Below are positions 36,536 to 46,138 of a stretch of DNA of 64,000 nucleotides, one piece after another. This DNA comes from JAIVJG01 sp964236735 (GTDB lineage: Bacteria > Acidobacteriota > Blastocatellia > Pyrinomonadales > Pyrinomonadaceae): NCBI GenBank assembly GCA_964236735.1, contig CAXSFM010000001.1, positions 124,001 to 188,000 on the forward strand. The letters are read 5' to 3'. Positions within the stretch are counted from its first letter, which is position 1; each line of letters opens with the position of its first letter. The translations under genes and the position numbers were made by a program. The notes below the pieces were generated by a model. It was not told the origin of the DNA, did no database searches, and was given only the letters and a program-made list of their open reading frames with translations.

Positions 36536-36856
36536 ATGAGCATGAAACTATACGTCGGCAACCTTTCGTTCCAGACATCCGCTGATGACTTGCAGGAATT
36601 TTTCGCGCAAGCCGGAACGGTCGTCTCATCCAACATCATCGAAGATCGTGAGACGGGTCGCTCGCGCGGCTTTGGCTTCGTCGAGATGTCCAGCAAAGAA
36701 GAGGGCGAGGCGGCGATTCAGCAATTCAACGGGAAAGACCTCAACGGTCGTAATCTGACGGTCAACGAAGCTCGCCCGCGCGAAGATCGTGGCGGCGGCG
36801 GCGGTGGTAATCGCGGCGATTATGGCGGCGGCGGTAATCGAGAGTCACGCTGGTAA
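36536..36856 (+). CDS. RRM-type RNA-binding protein with Gly-rich tail
   Basis: 106 residues. A single RNA recognition motif with RNP2 (LYVGNL, residues 5-10) and RNP1 (RGFGFVEM, about 44-51), then a glycine/arginine-rich tail. This is the bacterial RRM type common in cyanobacteria and other phyla, often cold-induced, and presumed to bind single-stranded RNA. The ribosome-binding site is an AGAGGA run about 10 bases upstream. Confidence 0.92.
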   Translation: MSMKLYVGNLSFQTSADDLQEFFAQAGTVVSSNIIEDRETGRSRGFGFVEMSSKEEGEAAIQQFNGKDLNGRNLTVNEARPREDRGGGGGGNRGDYGGGGNRESRW

Positions 36857-36884
36857 TTGACGGCGCGTTTAAGTTTTCAAACCA

Positions 36885-36916
36885 CCCCCTGGCAGAAATT
36901 AAGCCGCCGGGGGTTT
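36885..36916 (+). terminator. Intrinsic terminator after the RRM gene
   Basis: CCCCC-TGGC pairs with GCCG-CC-GGGGG (two-base bulge), followed by a short TTT. It lies 28 bases after the RRM stop. Confidence 0.55.
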
Positions 36917-36989
36917 CGCTTGAGAGCAATGCACTTGCTCACAGGCGACATGCGGAAATCAGAGCATTTTTTTCTGAGGAGATATTTGT

Positions 36990-37211
36990 TTGGCAAAAGA
37001 AGATTTAATCCCCGCCGAGGGAGTCATCGTGGACAAACTGCCCAACGCCTTTTTCAAGGTTAAGTTGGACGGCAGCCAGCATGTCGTGCTGGCACAGATT
37101 TCCGGCAAGATGCGTAAGAACTTTATCCGCATCCTGCCCGGTGATCGCGTCTCGGTCGAGTTGTCACCGTATGATTTGACCAGAGGCCGGATCACTTACA
37201 GATACAAATAA
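36990..37211 (+). CDS. infA: Translation initiation factor IF-1
   Basis: 73 residues, full length for IF-1. It begins (M)AKEDLIPAEGVIVDKLPNA and has the OB-fold strand block FKVKLDGSQHVVLAQISGKMRKNFIRILPGD and the C-terminal DLTRGRITYRYK. The start codon is TTG at 36990 with GAGGAG 8 bases upstream; no ATG is available. Start of a small translation-related group with the zinc protein and rpsU. Confidence 0.95.
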   Translation: MAKEDLIPAEGVIVDKLPNAFFKVKLDGSQHVVLAQISGKMRKNFIRILPGDRVSVELSPYDLTRGRITYRYK

Positions 37212-37314
37212 CTCTGCCGTTAATGACGAGCAGCGACGGCAGTGAGACGTTTTAGTCAACCGCCAGCCGGCATCCTTTTGTGCGAGCGGCATCGAGATCG
37301 AAGGAGAGACAATT

Positions 37315-37728
37315 ATGGAGAAAGTTGTTACGGAGAAACCCACCTACGCCGTCGGTGATCGCGTAGAAAAGTTGTGCGCCGTCTGTGGCGAAGAGCGCGG
37401 GCATGTCGTCGCCACCGTCACCAAGCAGGGGCGCATTTCTCGTGTCCAGTGTCCGCAATGCAGCACGCGCAGTTCTTTCAAAAGCACGAAGGGCAAGACC
37501 ACGACTTCCAGCACCGGCGCGAAAACCGGCTCCGCCTACGACCGCACGCGCACGTATCGCGTCGGCCAGTCCATGCTTCACGCGCAGTACGGTTACGGCG
37601 AGGTGACGGCGTTGATCGAGCCGAAGAAGATTGACGTGCTTTTTGAGGATCGTATGCGCCGCCTGATTCACGCGCAGATGCCTGTCCAGAGCGAGGCATT
37701 GTCGGCGGCCAGCGCGTTGAAAGCTTAA
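37315..37728 (+). CDS. Zinc-ribbon protein with a CarD-like C-terminal region
   Basis: 137 residues. Two CxxC pairs (CAVCGEE and CPQC) form a zinc ribbon in the first 50 residues, then a Ser/Thr/Lys linker. The C-terminal segment YRVGQSMLHAQYGYGEVTAL resembles the beginning of CarD/TRCF RNA-polymerase-interacting domains. No named family is certain. It is flanked by infA and rpsU on the same strand, suggesting a role tied to transcription or translation. The ribosome-binding site is AAGGAGAG. Confidence 0.7.
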   Translation: MEKVVTEKPTYAVGDRVEKLCAVCGEERGHVVATVTKQGRISRVQCPQCSTRSSFKSTKGKTTTSSTGAKTGSAYDRTRTYRVGQSMLHAQYGYGEVTALIEPKKIDVLFEDRMRRLIHAQMPVQSEALSAASALKA

Positions 37729-37931
37729 GACTCAACCGGCTAACTTGCCATCAACTTTGAAGTCCGGCAAGGTAGCATTCGCATTTGATGCGACACACAC
37801 ATTTGAGAGGCAGGTGGTTGCCCTTTTATCGAATTTAGAAATTGAGTAAGTCCAACTAACGCATTCGCAAATTTTCGCGGGAGATAAAATGCCCGCGAGT
37901 TTCTTTGTCACGTTGAGAATGGAGAACAGAA

Positions 37932-38135
37932 ATGGCAGTCATCAATATTAATCAGGGCGAATCAATCGAGAGCGCGCTACGTCGCTTCAAGCGCAAGGTG
38001 ATGTCGGAAGAGATTATCAAGGACGCGAAGAAGCACGCCTTCTTCATGTCGAGCGGCCAGAAGGCCAAGCTCAAGTCCGCCCTCGCGCGCAAGCGTAACA
38101 AGCGCAAGGCACGCCCGCCGCGCCCGCGCACCTAA
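37932..38135 (+). CDS. rpsU: 30S ribosomal protein bS21
   Basis: 67 residues, highly basic. INQGESIESALRRFKRKV and the terminal RKRNKRKARPPRPR are typical of bS21. It binds the small ribosomal subunit near the anti-Shine-Dalgarno end of 16S rRNA. It has a GGAGA site and is followed by a strong terminator. Confidence 0.95.
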   Translation: MAVININQGESIESALRRFKRKVMSEEIIKDAKKHAFFMSSGQKAKLKSALARKRNKRKARPPRPRT

Positions 38136-38157
38136 ATCGCTCGCTCGTGCAAAAATC

Positions 38158-38197
38158 AAAGAGGAGACCGTCTTAACGACCGTCTCCTCTTTTTTTG
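38158..38197. terminator. Strong bidirectional terminator
   Basis: Stem AAAGAGGAGACCG... with ...CGGTCTCCTCTTT (arms at about 38158-38170 and 38180-38192), followed by a T7 run. It lies between rpsU (plus) and the convergent S9 peptidase (minus). Confidence 0.9.
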
Positions 38198-38217
38198 TTC
38201 GTGCGGTTGAGCATCGC

Positions 38218-40164
38218 TCACAGGTTTTCGATTTCGACAGGCTCTACTTCGTCGGCGAGTTTGAAGTCAAAGACGCGCGAGTAAAAATAGAGTTCGCCAT
38301 CAAGAGCGCGCTTGATATTTTCGGCGCGACGAAAGCCGTGCTGCTCGCCCTCGAACGGAACATAGGCGACGGGCAGACCTTTCTTTCTTAACGCCTCCAC
38401 CATCAACTCCGCCTGATTTGGTGGCACGATCTTGTCTTCAAGTCCCTGAAAAAAGATGACCGGACAAGACAGTTGCTCTGTGAAGTTGATGGACGAGCGT
38501 TCGTGATAGAGATTCGCCTTTTCGGGATATGCTCCGATTAAATTGTCGAGATAGCGCGACTCGAATTTGTGCGTGTCGCCGAGAAAAATCGTCAGGTCGC
38601 TGATTCCGTAATGGCTCGCGCCCGCTTTGAAGAGGTCGCGGAAAGTGAGCGCGTTGAGCGTTGTGTAGCCGCCCGCGCTGCCGCCCGTGATGACGCAACG
38701 CGCTCCATCCACCAGACCGCGCTCGATCAGATAACGCGCGCCGTTCACGCAATCGTCAACATCCACGACGCCCCACTCGCCGTTCAGTCGCGTGCGATAT
38801 TCACGCCCGTAGCCGGTGCTTCCGCCATAGTTCACGTCGAGGACGGCGATGCCGCGACTCGTCCAATATTGTGTCTCCAGACGCAGCGTGGTGGTCGTCG
38901 CGGCGGTCGGCCCGCCGTGGCATTTGACGATGAGCGGCGGACGTTCATCGCCGGCAGCCGCAAAGTCTCGATTGCACGGCGGATAAAAAAAGGCGTGCGC
39001 CGTCAATCCTTTCTCCGTCGGAAATTCGATGGCCTGCGGGCGCGACAGATAGCCATCATCAAGCACCAGTTCGCTTGAGCGTCGAAGCACATTGAACTTT
39101 CCCGTATCAAGATTGAATTCGACAATCGCCATTCGCTCGGTCGGTGAACCGGCGCGAAAGACGGCGCGTTGCGGCGACGCTTTGAGAAATGAAATTTCCG
39201 TGTATGGCGTTTCGATGATGTCGAATTTTTTGGTCTTCGTGTCGAGGCTCGCCAGATGCCAGTTGCCGCGCTTGTTGAAAGCGCACATGATTCGCGTGTC
39301 GGAAGCAAACGAGTAAGTTGACATCGCGAAGACCCATTGCGGCATCCCGAACTCGGCGTCCATCTCGTGCAGCGACTCAATCTCGCCATCAGCGTTCAGC
39401 CGGTACAAATTCCACCAGTTGCTCTTGTCCGAGGCGAAATACAGCGCGCCGTCCGGCGACCACTCCGGCTGAAAGATTGACTCTTCCGCGCCGCCCGCCA
39501 CTTTCCGCGTCGCGCCGAGCGTGGCGTCTTCGTTTATTTCGCCGACCCACAATTCGCACCCATCCCACGGCAGATTGGGATGATTCCACGTCAGCCACGC
39601 CAGACGCGAACCATCGGGACTGAGACGCGGCGAAGAATAAAAGTCGCCGCCGGAGACCAGCACGCGACCGCCGTCCGCATTAGCTTCAACTCCGTCTAGT
39701 GCAAGACTCACAATGGTGTTGATGGCCTCGCGCCCTTCAATCGTATGGTCTTCTCTGACGGCGATGAGACGCCCGTGCGTGTCGTCAAGCACGCCGTCGG
39801 TGTAACGCAAGTCTTTCGCCGGCGTGAGCGGCAGAGGTGACTCGCCGACCGCCTGACGATAGAGCCGCTGGTCTTTGAAGTTGGAAAAATAGACGGCCCG
39901 ATCACGGACGATAAAATCGCCGCCGCCGTATTCGTGGACGCGCGTGCGCGCGTTGAACTCTGGCGGCGTCACATCGCTTGCGACGCCGTCGGGCGTGTAC
40001 CTGACGATGCAGTTGCGCCCGCCTTCGGAGGGGCGCAGTTCGATCCAGTAAATGTCTTCACCGTCGAGCGCGATTTGACCGAGACCGACCGTCGCCGAAA
40101 CGATGAGGTCTGAGGTAATCGGCGATTTCCACGAGCCGTAAGGTTTATTTTGAGTCTGTGGCAT
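38218..40164 (-). CDS. S9 family peptidase (dipeptidyl/acylaminoacyl peptidase-like)
   Basis: 648 residues: a beta-propeller N-terminal region (LSPDGSRLAWLTWNHPNLPW, EWSPDGALYFASD) and a C-terminal alpha/beta hydrolase. The nucleophile serine is in TGGSAGGYTT, the aspartate in GLEDKIVPPNQ and the histidine in FEGEQHGFRR. No signal peptide, so probably cytoplasmic. Cleaves short peptides or acyl peptides by analogy with the family; exact specificity unknown. Confidence 0.92.
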   Translation of the reverse strand: MPQTQNKPYGSWKSPITSDLIVSATVGLGQIALDGEDIYWIELRPSEGGRNCIVRYTPDGVASDVTPPEFNARTRVHEYGGGDFIVRDRAVYFSNFKDQRLYRQAVGESPLPLTPAKDLRYTDGVLDDTHGRLIAVREDHTIEGREAINTIVSLALDGVEANADGGRVLVSGGDFYSSPRLSPDGSRLAWLTWNHPNLPWDGCELWVGEINEDATLGATRKVAGGAEESIFQPEWSPDGALYFASDKSNWWNLYRLNADGEIESLHEMDAEFGMPQWVFAMSTYSFASDTRIMCAFNKRGNWHLASLDTKTKKFDIIETPYTEISFLKASPQRAVFRAGSPTERMAIVEFNLDTGKFNVLRRSSELVLDDGYLSRPQAIEFPTEKGLTAHAFFYPPCNRDFAAAGDERPPLIVKCHGGPTAATTTTLRLETQYWTSRGIAVLDVNYGGSTGYGREYRTRLNGEWGVVDVDDCVNGARYLIERGLVDGARCVITGGSAGGYTTLNALTFRDLFKAGASHYGISDLTIFLGDTHKFESRYLDNLIGAYPEKANLYHERSSINFTEQLSCPVIFFQGLEDKIVPPNQAELMVEALRKKGLPVAYVPFEGEQHGFRRAENIKRALDGELYFYSRVFDFKLADEVEPVEIENL

Positions 40165-40241
40165 TCATCCCTCCAAAAGATTTTGTGAAGTCAGAGAACT
40201 TTTCCCATCGCGTCGTTTGATGCGATCTTTGATGATTTCAT

Positions 40242-41480
40242 TCAACGTCCGATGCGCTCCTTCGGCGGCACGACCGCGCTAAAATCCGCAGCGAAGCGTT
40301 TTGTGTATTGCGCGAGAAGTTCCTCGACGCGCTCAAGTTTCGGAGAGCGCACGACCAGCCCGACGTGATGCGACTTCTCAACGCGGTAACTGATTTCCGT
40401 GTCGTCGTAAGCCGAAGTGTCCGGGCGTTCCTGCCGCGCCAACGAAAGCGCGATGCCGCCGTAATCACGCCGCCTGTCGGGTGCGCCGAGCGTCTCGCCG
40501 CGCGCGTGCGCCACTTCCAGACGCGCCCATTCGCGCCAGAGATTGACGCCGCTCGCGGCTTCGAGCGTCTCGGCTGTGTACGCTCCGCCGACGCGCGCCG
40601 CGACTTCGAGAAAATAGAAACGCCCGTCCGTCTCGCTCTTAATAAATTCGGCGTGTGTCGCGCCGTTTTCCATGCCGAGGCTTTTGAGCAGCTTGCTGTT
40701 GAGCGCAACCAGTTCTGTGTGGTCTGCGGAATCATACTCGACGGTGTAAGAAGTGAAGATGCCGCCGCCGTGCGCCACTTCCATCGGCGGTCGCCCGTAA
40801 CGGCTCGCTCCCGCGAAGATGACTTCCCCACCCTCGACGAGCGAATCAACGTGAAAGACCTCGCCCGGCACATACTTTTCGAGCAGATAATATGTAGATC
40901 GCTCAGGCAAAACATCGCGCCCGTCGAGCGATTCAATCGCGCGCCAGACGTGCTCCGCTTCGTGCAGCTTCTTGATGCCGGCGGCGGACACATCCGAGCG
41001 CGGCTTGAGCATCCACGGCGGCGCGACGCGCTCCATAAATTCGCCGACTTCCTGATGATTGAGGACGTGAACGAAATCCGGGACGAGTATGTCAGCCTCG
41101 CGCGCCGCGCTTCGCATGTTTAGTTTATCGCGGAAACGTCGCGCCGCGTTCGTATGCATTCCGGGCAGGCGCAAATGCTCGCGTATGTGCGCGGCGTTGT
41201 TGACATCGAACTCTTCGAGCGCGACGAGGCGATGAAGTTTTCGCGGACGCGCCAGTTCGCTGACGACGTGCGTAAAAATATCCGTCGAGGCATCGTCGGG
41301 GACGACGATAATGTCGTCGAGTGATTCGCGCGGCCACTTTTCGCCCAGCGTCTGTTGCAGCGTCACCAACTCGACGCGCGCGCCCTGCCTTTTGCACTCG
41401 CGCAAAAATTCGACGCCCTTAAAATAACTGGCGAGGCAGACGATGTGAACCTGTGGTGCGGCGGGTTGCGCTTCAGACAC
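40242..41480 (-). CDS. ATP-grasp domain ligase of unknown substrate
   Basis: 412 residues. N-terminal Rossmann-like part (HIVCLASYFKGVEFLRECKRQG), then the ATP-grasp fold: PPWMLKPRSDVSAAGIKKL (ATP-binding lysine), VPGEVFHVDSLVEGGEVIF and RFYFLEVAARVGGAYTAE (metal-binding Glu/Asn-type site). These enzymes join a carboxylate to an amine or thiol through an acylphosphate. No partner gene tells which. GTG start at 41480 with GAGGA upstream. Palindrome F lies about 118 bases upstream. Confidence 0.85.
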   Translation of the reverse strand: MSEAQPAAPQVHIVCLASYFKGVEFLRECKRQGARVELVTLQQTLGEKWPRESLDDIIVVPDDASTDIFTHVVSELARPRKLHRLVALEEFDVNNAAHIREHLRLPGMHTNAARRFRDKLNMRSAAREADILVPDFVHVLNHQEVGEFMERVAPPWMLKPRSDVSAAGIKKLHEAEHVWRAIESLDGRDVLPERSTYYLLEKYVPGEVFHVDSLVEGGEVIFAGASRYGRPPMEVAHGGGIFTSYTVEYDSADHTELVALNSKLLKSLGMENGATHAEFIKSETDGRFYFLEVAARVGGAYTAETLEAASGVNLWREWARLEVAHARGETLGAPDRRRDYGGIALSLARQERPDTSAYDDTEISYRVEKSHHVGLVVRSPKLERVEELLAQYTKRFAADFSAVVPPKERIGR

Positions 41481-41598
41481 GAAGGCGTCCTCGAAATAAA
41501 AAATGTTGACTTCGCTATCAGTATATAACGCGCGCCAGCAACTATCATCTTTTCGTCACGCTTATCTTGAGGCGCGACATCGTGCGAGTATCTTTATA

Positions 41599-41761
41599 GC
41601 GGTTGGCGATTGAGTGCGACATGAGAGAAAGAATTTTCACCACAGAGGACACGGAGGGGCACAGAGGCAGAACAGAGGAGACCATCAAACCTTTGTCTTT
41701 CCTCTGCGCCCCTCCGTGTCCTCTGTGGTCAATTCTCTGGCCGCATTCATTTGCAACCCGC
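41599..41761. repeat. 163-bp imperfect palindrome, copy 2 (palindrome F)
   Basis: Same length and outer arms as palindrome E (left GCGGTTGGCGATTGAGTG, right ending ATTCATTTGCAACCCGC). The inner arms are ACCACAGAGGACACGGAGG and its complement CCTCCGTGTCCTCTGTGGT. Relative to E, the inner word differs but the pairing is kept. The central loop, containing ACCATCAAACCT, is in the opposite orientation to that of E. Confidence 0.88.
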
Positions 41762-41782
41762 AGTAACATTCCTTGAGTCACA

Positions 41783-41823
41783 AAAAGCCGTCGAGAATTA
41801 AGTTAATATTCTCGACGGCTTTT
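41783..41823. terminator. Intrinsic terminator near the TonB paralogue
   Basis: A 16-bp stem AAAAGCCGTCGAGAAT / ATTCTCGACGGCTTTT (41783-41798, 41808-41823) with a 9-nt loop and A/T flanks. It lies 25 bases after the minus-strand TonB gene and separates it from palindrome F. Confidence 0.85.
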
Positions 41824-41847
41824 ACTTCTGCTTAACTGCGGACGCGC

Positions 41848-43287
<1,440 letters not shown>

Positions 43288-43655
43288 CTTCTTCCTCGTT
43301 GCTGCCGATTTGTCTGTCTGACCGTAATGCCGGACACGCTCGTCTCCGGCAACCTCAACCTCTGTCTGACGGAGCGAATTATATCAAACGTTGCATCAGC
43401 TTGCGTACTACGCGCGAGCGTCCGCCGCGCGCGAGACTTCCTCGAAACGGTGTTTGGATGCAGTATAAACTGAAACGGTGCGCTATCAAATTCAACAGTT
43501 TGCATCAAAGTCAGCCGGTTGACGCCTTGCCATGTGGCATCTAAACTGGCCGGGCGGTCGGCTCCCCGTAACATGCTCCCCAACGAGGCAGAATATATTC
43601 CAAATCTGCGACCGGACAACCCCGTCGCCGTCATCCAAAAGAGCTTTTCAGCACG
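43288..43655. other. Divergent intergenic region without a visible gene
   Basis: 368 bases between the divergent TonB paralogue and the M16-like gene. It contains TATAAA-like sequence at about 43463 that may be part of a promoter. I see no gene, RNA signature or long repeat. Confidence 0.35.
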
Positions 43656-45104
43656 ATGAAAAAGTTACAGCCAGACTTAACTCGACGCTTGCCCGCGCTG
43701 TTCTTGGCCGCCGCCATGTTGCTGCTTCCGCTGTTCACAGCCCGGAGCCAGTCTCTGCCTGCGCCACGCCACGAGCAATTATTAAACGGCCTCAAACTTC
43801 TCCTCGTCACGCGAACGGGCGACCCCGATGTGCTGCTCAGGCTGCGTATTCACAGCGGCGCGGCCTTCGATTTGTCCGGCAAGGAAGGCTTGATTTCCCT
43901 GCTCGGCGACGCGCTTTTCGATGCCGAGACACGCGCTTTCGTCAAAGATGAATTGGGCGGACGGCTTGAAGTTTCGACTAATTACGATGCGATTGATGTC
44001 ACGCTGGCCGGCAAAGCGACGGACTTTGAGCGTCTCGCCGAACTGCTCCGCAACGCCGTCCTCAACACGCAACTGACGCTCGATGTAGTCACACGCCTGC
44101 GCGACGCGCGCATCAAGACCGTCCGTGAATTGAATCTCGCGCCCGACATGATCGCCAACCGCGCCGTCTCTGCCAGACTCTTCGGCACGCACCCTTACGG
44201 GCGGCTCATCGCCGGCTCGCCGGAGACACTGGCGCGCGTCGAGCGTCCCGACCTGATGCAGGCGCGCGAGCGTTTCCTGAATCCGAACAACGCGACGCTC
44301 GTCCTCGTCGGCGGCATCGAAGCGCAACGCGCGCTGCGCGTCTTTCGACAATTTCTCGGCTCGTGGCGCAAGAGCGACCGCACGATACCTGCCACCTTTC
44401 GCCAGCCCGACGCGCCCGACGCGCGCACGCTGCTCATTGATCTGCCCGCGATGCCGGACGCCGAAGTCCGTCTCGCCGTGCGCGGCCTCGCACGCGCGGA
44501 TCGCGACTACGCCGCCGCGCAGGTGCTCGCCACGCTCGCGCGCGAGCGTTGGTTGAAGTCGTCGCCGGAACTGAAAGGCGGCGCGCTCTCCGTCACACAC
44601 GACGCGCACGCGCTCGGCGGTATCTTTCGACTCGGCACTTCCGCCGCTTCGCCCATCGCGGCGGCGCAGGCTCTGGAATCGGCGCGCGGCATCCTGCGCG
44701 CGCTCGCCAACACCGCGCCCACTGCCGTTGAACTCGAAAACGCCAAACGCTCGACAATCGCGACGCCTAGCAATGGAGCGCGCGAACTTGATTCGCTCAC
44801 AGACATCTGGCTCGACGAGCAAACTTATAAACTTGAGCCGTCTGGCGGGACGGAATTCGCGCGCGAGATAAATGCTTTGACACCGTCGGACGTGCAGCGC
44901 GTCGCCGCCAGATTGTTTCTCAACGTGCCCGCCGCCACCGTCGTCGTCGGAAACGCCGAGAGACTCCGCGCCGAACTGTCGCGCGTCGGCGGCGTGCAAG
45001 TTTATGGCGAGACTTCGATGCCCGCCGCTTCGCCCGTTCAACCAAAGCCGTCTGAGCCGAAGACGCAGCAACCCGGCGCGACGCTGCAACTCAAACGACC
45101 GTAG
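43656..45104 (+). CDS. M16-like (insulinase-fold) protein lacking the zinc site
   Basis: 482 residues. Signal peptide (LPALFLAAAMLLLPLFTARS), then two M16-type halves: LLNGLKLLLVTRTGDPDV...IHSGAAFDLSGKEGLISLL, and ALLVLVGGIE-like core strands (ATLVLVGGIEAQRALRVFRQFLG). Active M16 peptidases have HxxEH where this protein reads LLGDA, so the catalytic site is gone. It probably acts as the inactive partner of another M16 protein or as a periplasmic binding protein. No active M16 partner is adjacent. A Pro/Gln-rich tail ends the protein. Confidence 0.82.
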   Translation: MKKLQPDLTRRLPALFLAAAMLLLPLFTARSQSLPAPRHEQLLNGLKLLLVTRTGDPDVLLRLRIHSGAAFDLSGKEGLISLLGDALFDAETRAFVKDELGGRLEVSTNYDAIDVTLAGKATDFERLAELLRNAVLNTQLTLDVVTRLRDARIKTVRELNLAPDMIANRAVSARLFGTHPYGRLIAGSPETLARVERPDLMQARERFLNPNNATLVLVGGIEAQRALRVFRQFLGSWRKSDRTIPATFRQPDAPDARTLLIDLPAMPDAEVRLAVRGLARADRDYAAAQVLATLARERWLKSSPELKGGALSVTHDAHALGGIFRLGTSAASPIAAAQALESARGILRALANTAPTAVELENAKRSTIATPSNGARELDSLTDIWLDEQTYKLEPSGGTEFAREINALTPSDVQRVAARLFLNVPAATVVVGNAERLRAELSRVGGVQVYGETSMPAASPVQPKPSEPKTQQPGATLQLKRP

Positions 45105-45164
45105 CGAATTCGCAAACCAATCATCATTCAACTGCAACCAACTCCCGTCTCAATTAACTAAAGA

Positions 45165-45899
45165 TTGTCCCGAACAACAGCACACACGGAAGCCGACGCG
45201 AAGTCGGAACACGCGCGCCGTGTCCGCGAAATGTTCGCTGGCATCGCCGGACGCTACGATCTTTTGAATCACCTTTTGTCGGGCAACATTGACAAAAGAT
45301 GGCGACGCATCGTGGCGGATAAGCTGAAGCCGACGCTTCATGCAAATGCGCGCGTCCTCGATGTGGCGTGCGGGACGGGCGACCTTTCCCTCGTGCTGGC
45401 TAAGGCGGGCGAGGCTCAAGTCACCGGCATTGATTTTTGTCGCCCGATGCTCGAACTTGCCGCGCGCAAAGCCGCAGAGACTTCTCAACGCATCCCTTTC
45501 ATCGAGGGCGATGCGCTGCGCCTGCCTTTCGCTGAAAAGTCTTTCGATGCGGTGACGATTGCCTTCGGGCTGCGTAATTTGTCGAGCGTCGAGGGCGGCC
45601 TCGTCGAGTTGTGCAGAGTTTTGAAACCGGCGGGGCGCGTCGTGATACTGGAATTTTCCAGACCATCCGTGCCGGGCTTGCGCGCTCTGTTTCAGTTTTA
45701 TTTTACGCGCGTGCTGCCGCGCATTGGCGGATTTTTGAGCGGCTCGCGCGGGGCTTACGAATATCTGCCGGATTCCGTGTCGAGGTTTCCCGACCAGAAA
45801 ACTCTGGCAGACTTGATGCGAAAAAACGGATTCGCGGAAGTTGAGTTTCAAAACCTGACGGGCGGCATCGCGGCGATTCACACCGGCACGCGAGCCTGA
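45165..45899 (+). CDS. ubiE: Demethylmenaquinone methyltransferase (MenG/UbiE family)
   Basis: 244 residues. It opens with VREMFAGIAGRYDLLNHLLS, the family signature, then the SAM-binding VLDVACGTGDLSLVL, and AFGLRNLSSVEGGL and LKPAGRVVILEFSRP. It methylates demethylmenaquinone (or the ubiquinone precursor). In an acidobacterium the quinone is most likely menaquinone. The start appears to be a TTG at 45165, since the first ATG (45228) would cut into the conserved N-terminus. Confidence 0.93.
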   Translation: MSRTTAHTEADAKSEHARRVREMFAGIAGRYDLLNHLLSGNIDKRWRRIVADKLKPTLHANARVLDVACGTGDLSLVLAKAGEAQVTGIDFCRPMLELAARKAAETSQRIPFIEGDALRLPFAEKSFDAVTIAFGLRNLSSVEGGLVELCRVLKPAGRVVILEFSRPSVPGLRALFQFYFTRVLPRIGGFLSGSRGAYEYLPDSVSRFPDQKTLADLMRKNGFAEVEFQNLTGGIAAIHTGTRA

Positions 45900-45946
45900 G
45901 TGTGATAAGTTTTGGATTGGTCGCATCTCAAGTGAGACGCGACCAC

Positions 45947-46025
45947 AAACGTAGCTCGATGGAATCGCTTGCTGGTGGCTGTCGGGGCTAACAGCAGGAT
46001 CAAACGGCTCCATCGGGCTACGTTT
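45947..46025. repeat. Imperfect inverted repeat (palindrome G)
   Basis: Arms 45947-45963 (AAACGTAGCTCGATGGA) and 46009-46025 pair over 17 bases with a single G:T. A smaller CTGT..ACAG stem lies inside. The element is 79 bases long, between ubiE and the dppB-like gene. A short hairpin without a T-run (GGTCGC...GCGACC, 45919-45943) precedes it. Confidence 0.75.
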
Positions 46026-46138
46026 ATTTACGTCAACTCGCCTCTCTGAATCCTCAAAGCTGACGCGCGCGCGCTTCGGATGCTATCATCCCACACGACT
46101 TTTCAAACTGAGATTCCAATTTGCCACGCACCTTCCTG

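Noticed and set aside
36340..36696. 118-codon minus-strand frame over the RRM leader and gene start
   Set aside because: Antisense to the RRM coding region for half its length, with no motif.
31973..41761. CACAGAG and TGATGAG repeats as CRISPR arrays
   Set aside because: Repeats are inverted and contiguous without spacers, and no cas genes occur in the window.
43782..45137. 451-codon minus-strand frame
   Set aside because: Antisense to the M16-like gene, no recognisable domain; the sense frame has a signal peptide and clear M16 features.
45947..46025. Possible tRNA or small structured RNA
   Set aside because: The hairpin lacks the T-loop GTTCGA and anticodon-arm pattern; it is better explained as another intergenic palindrome.
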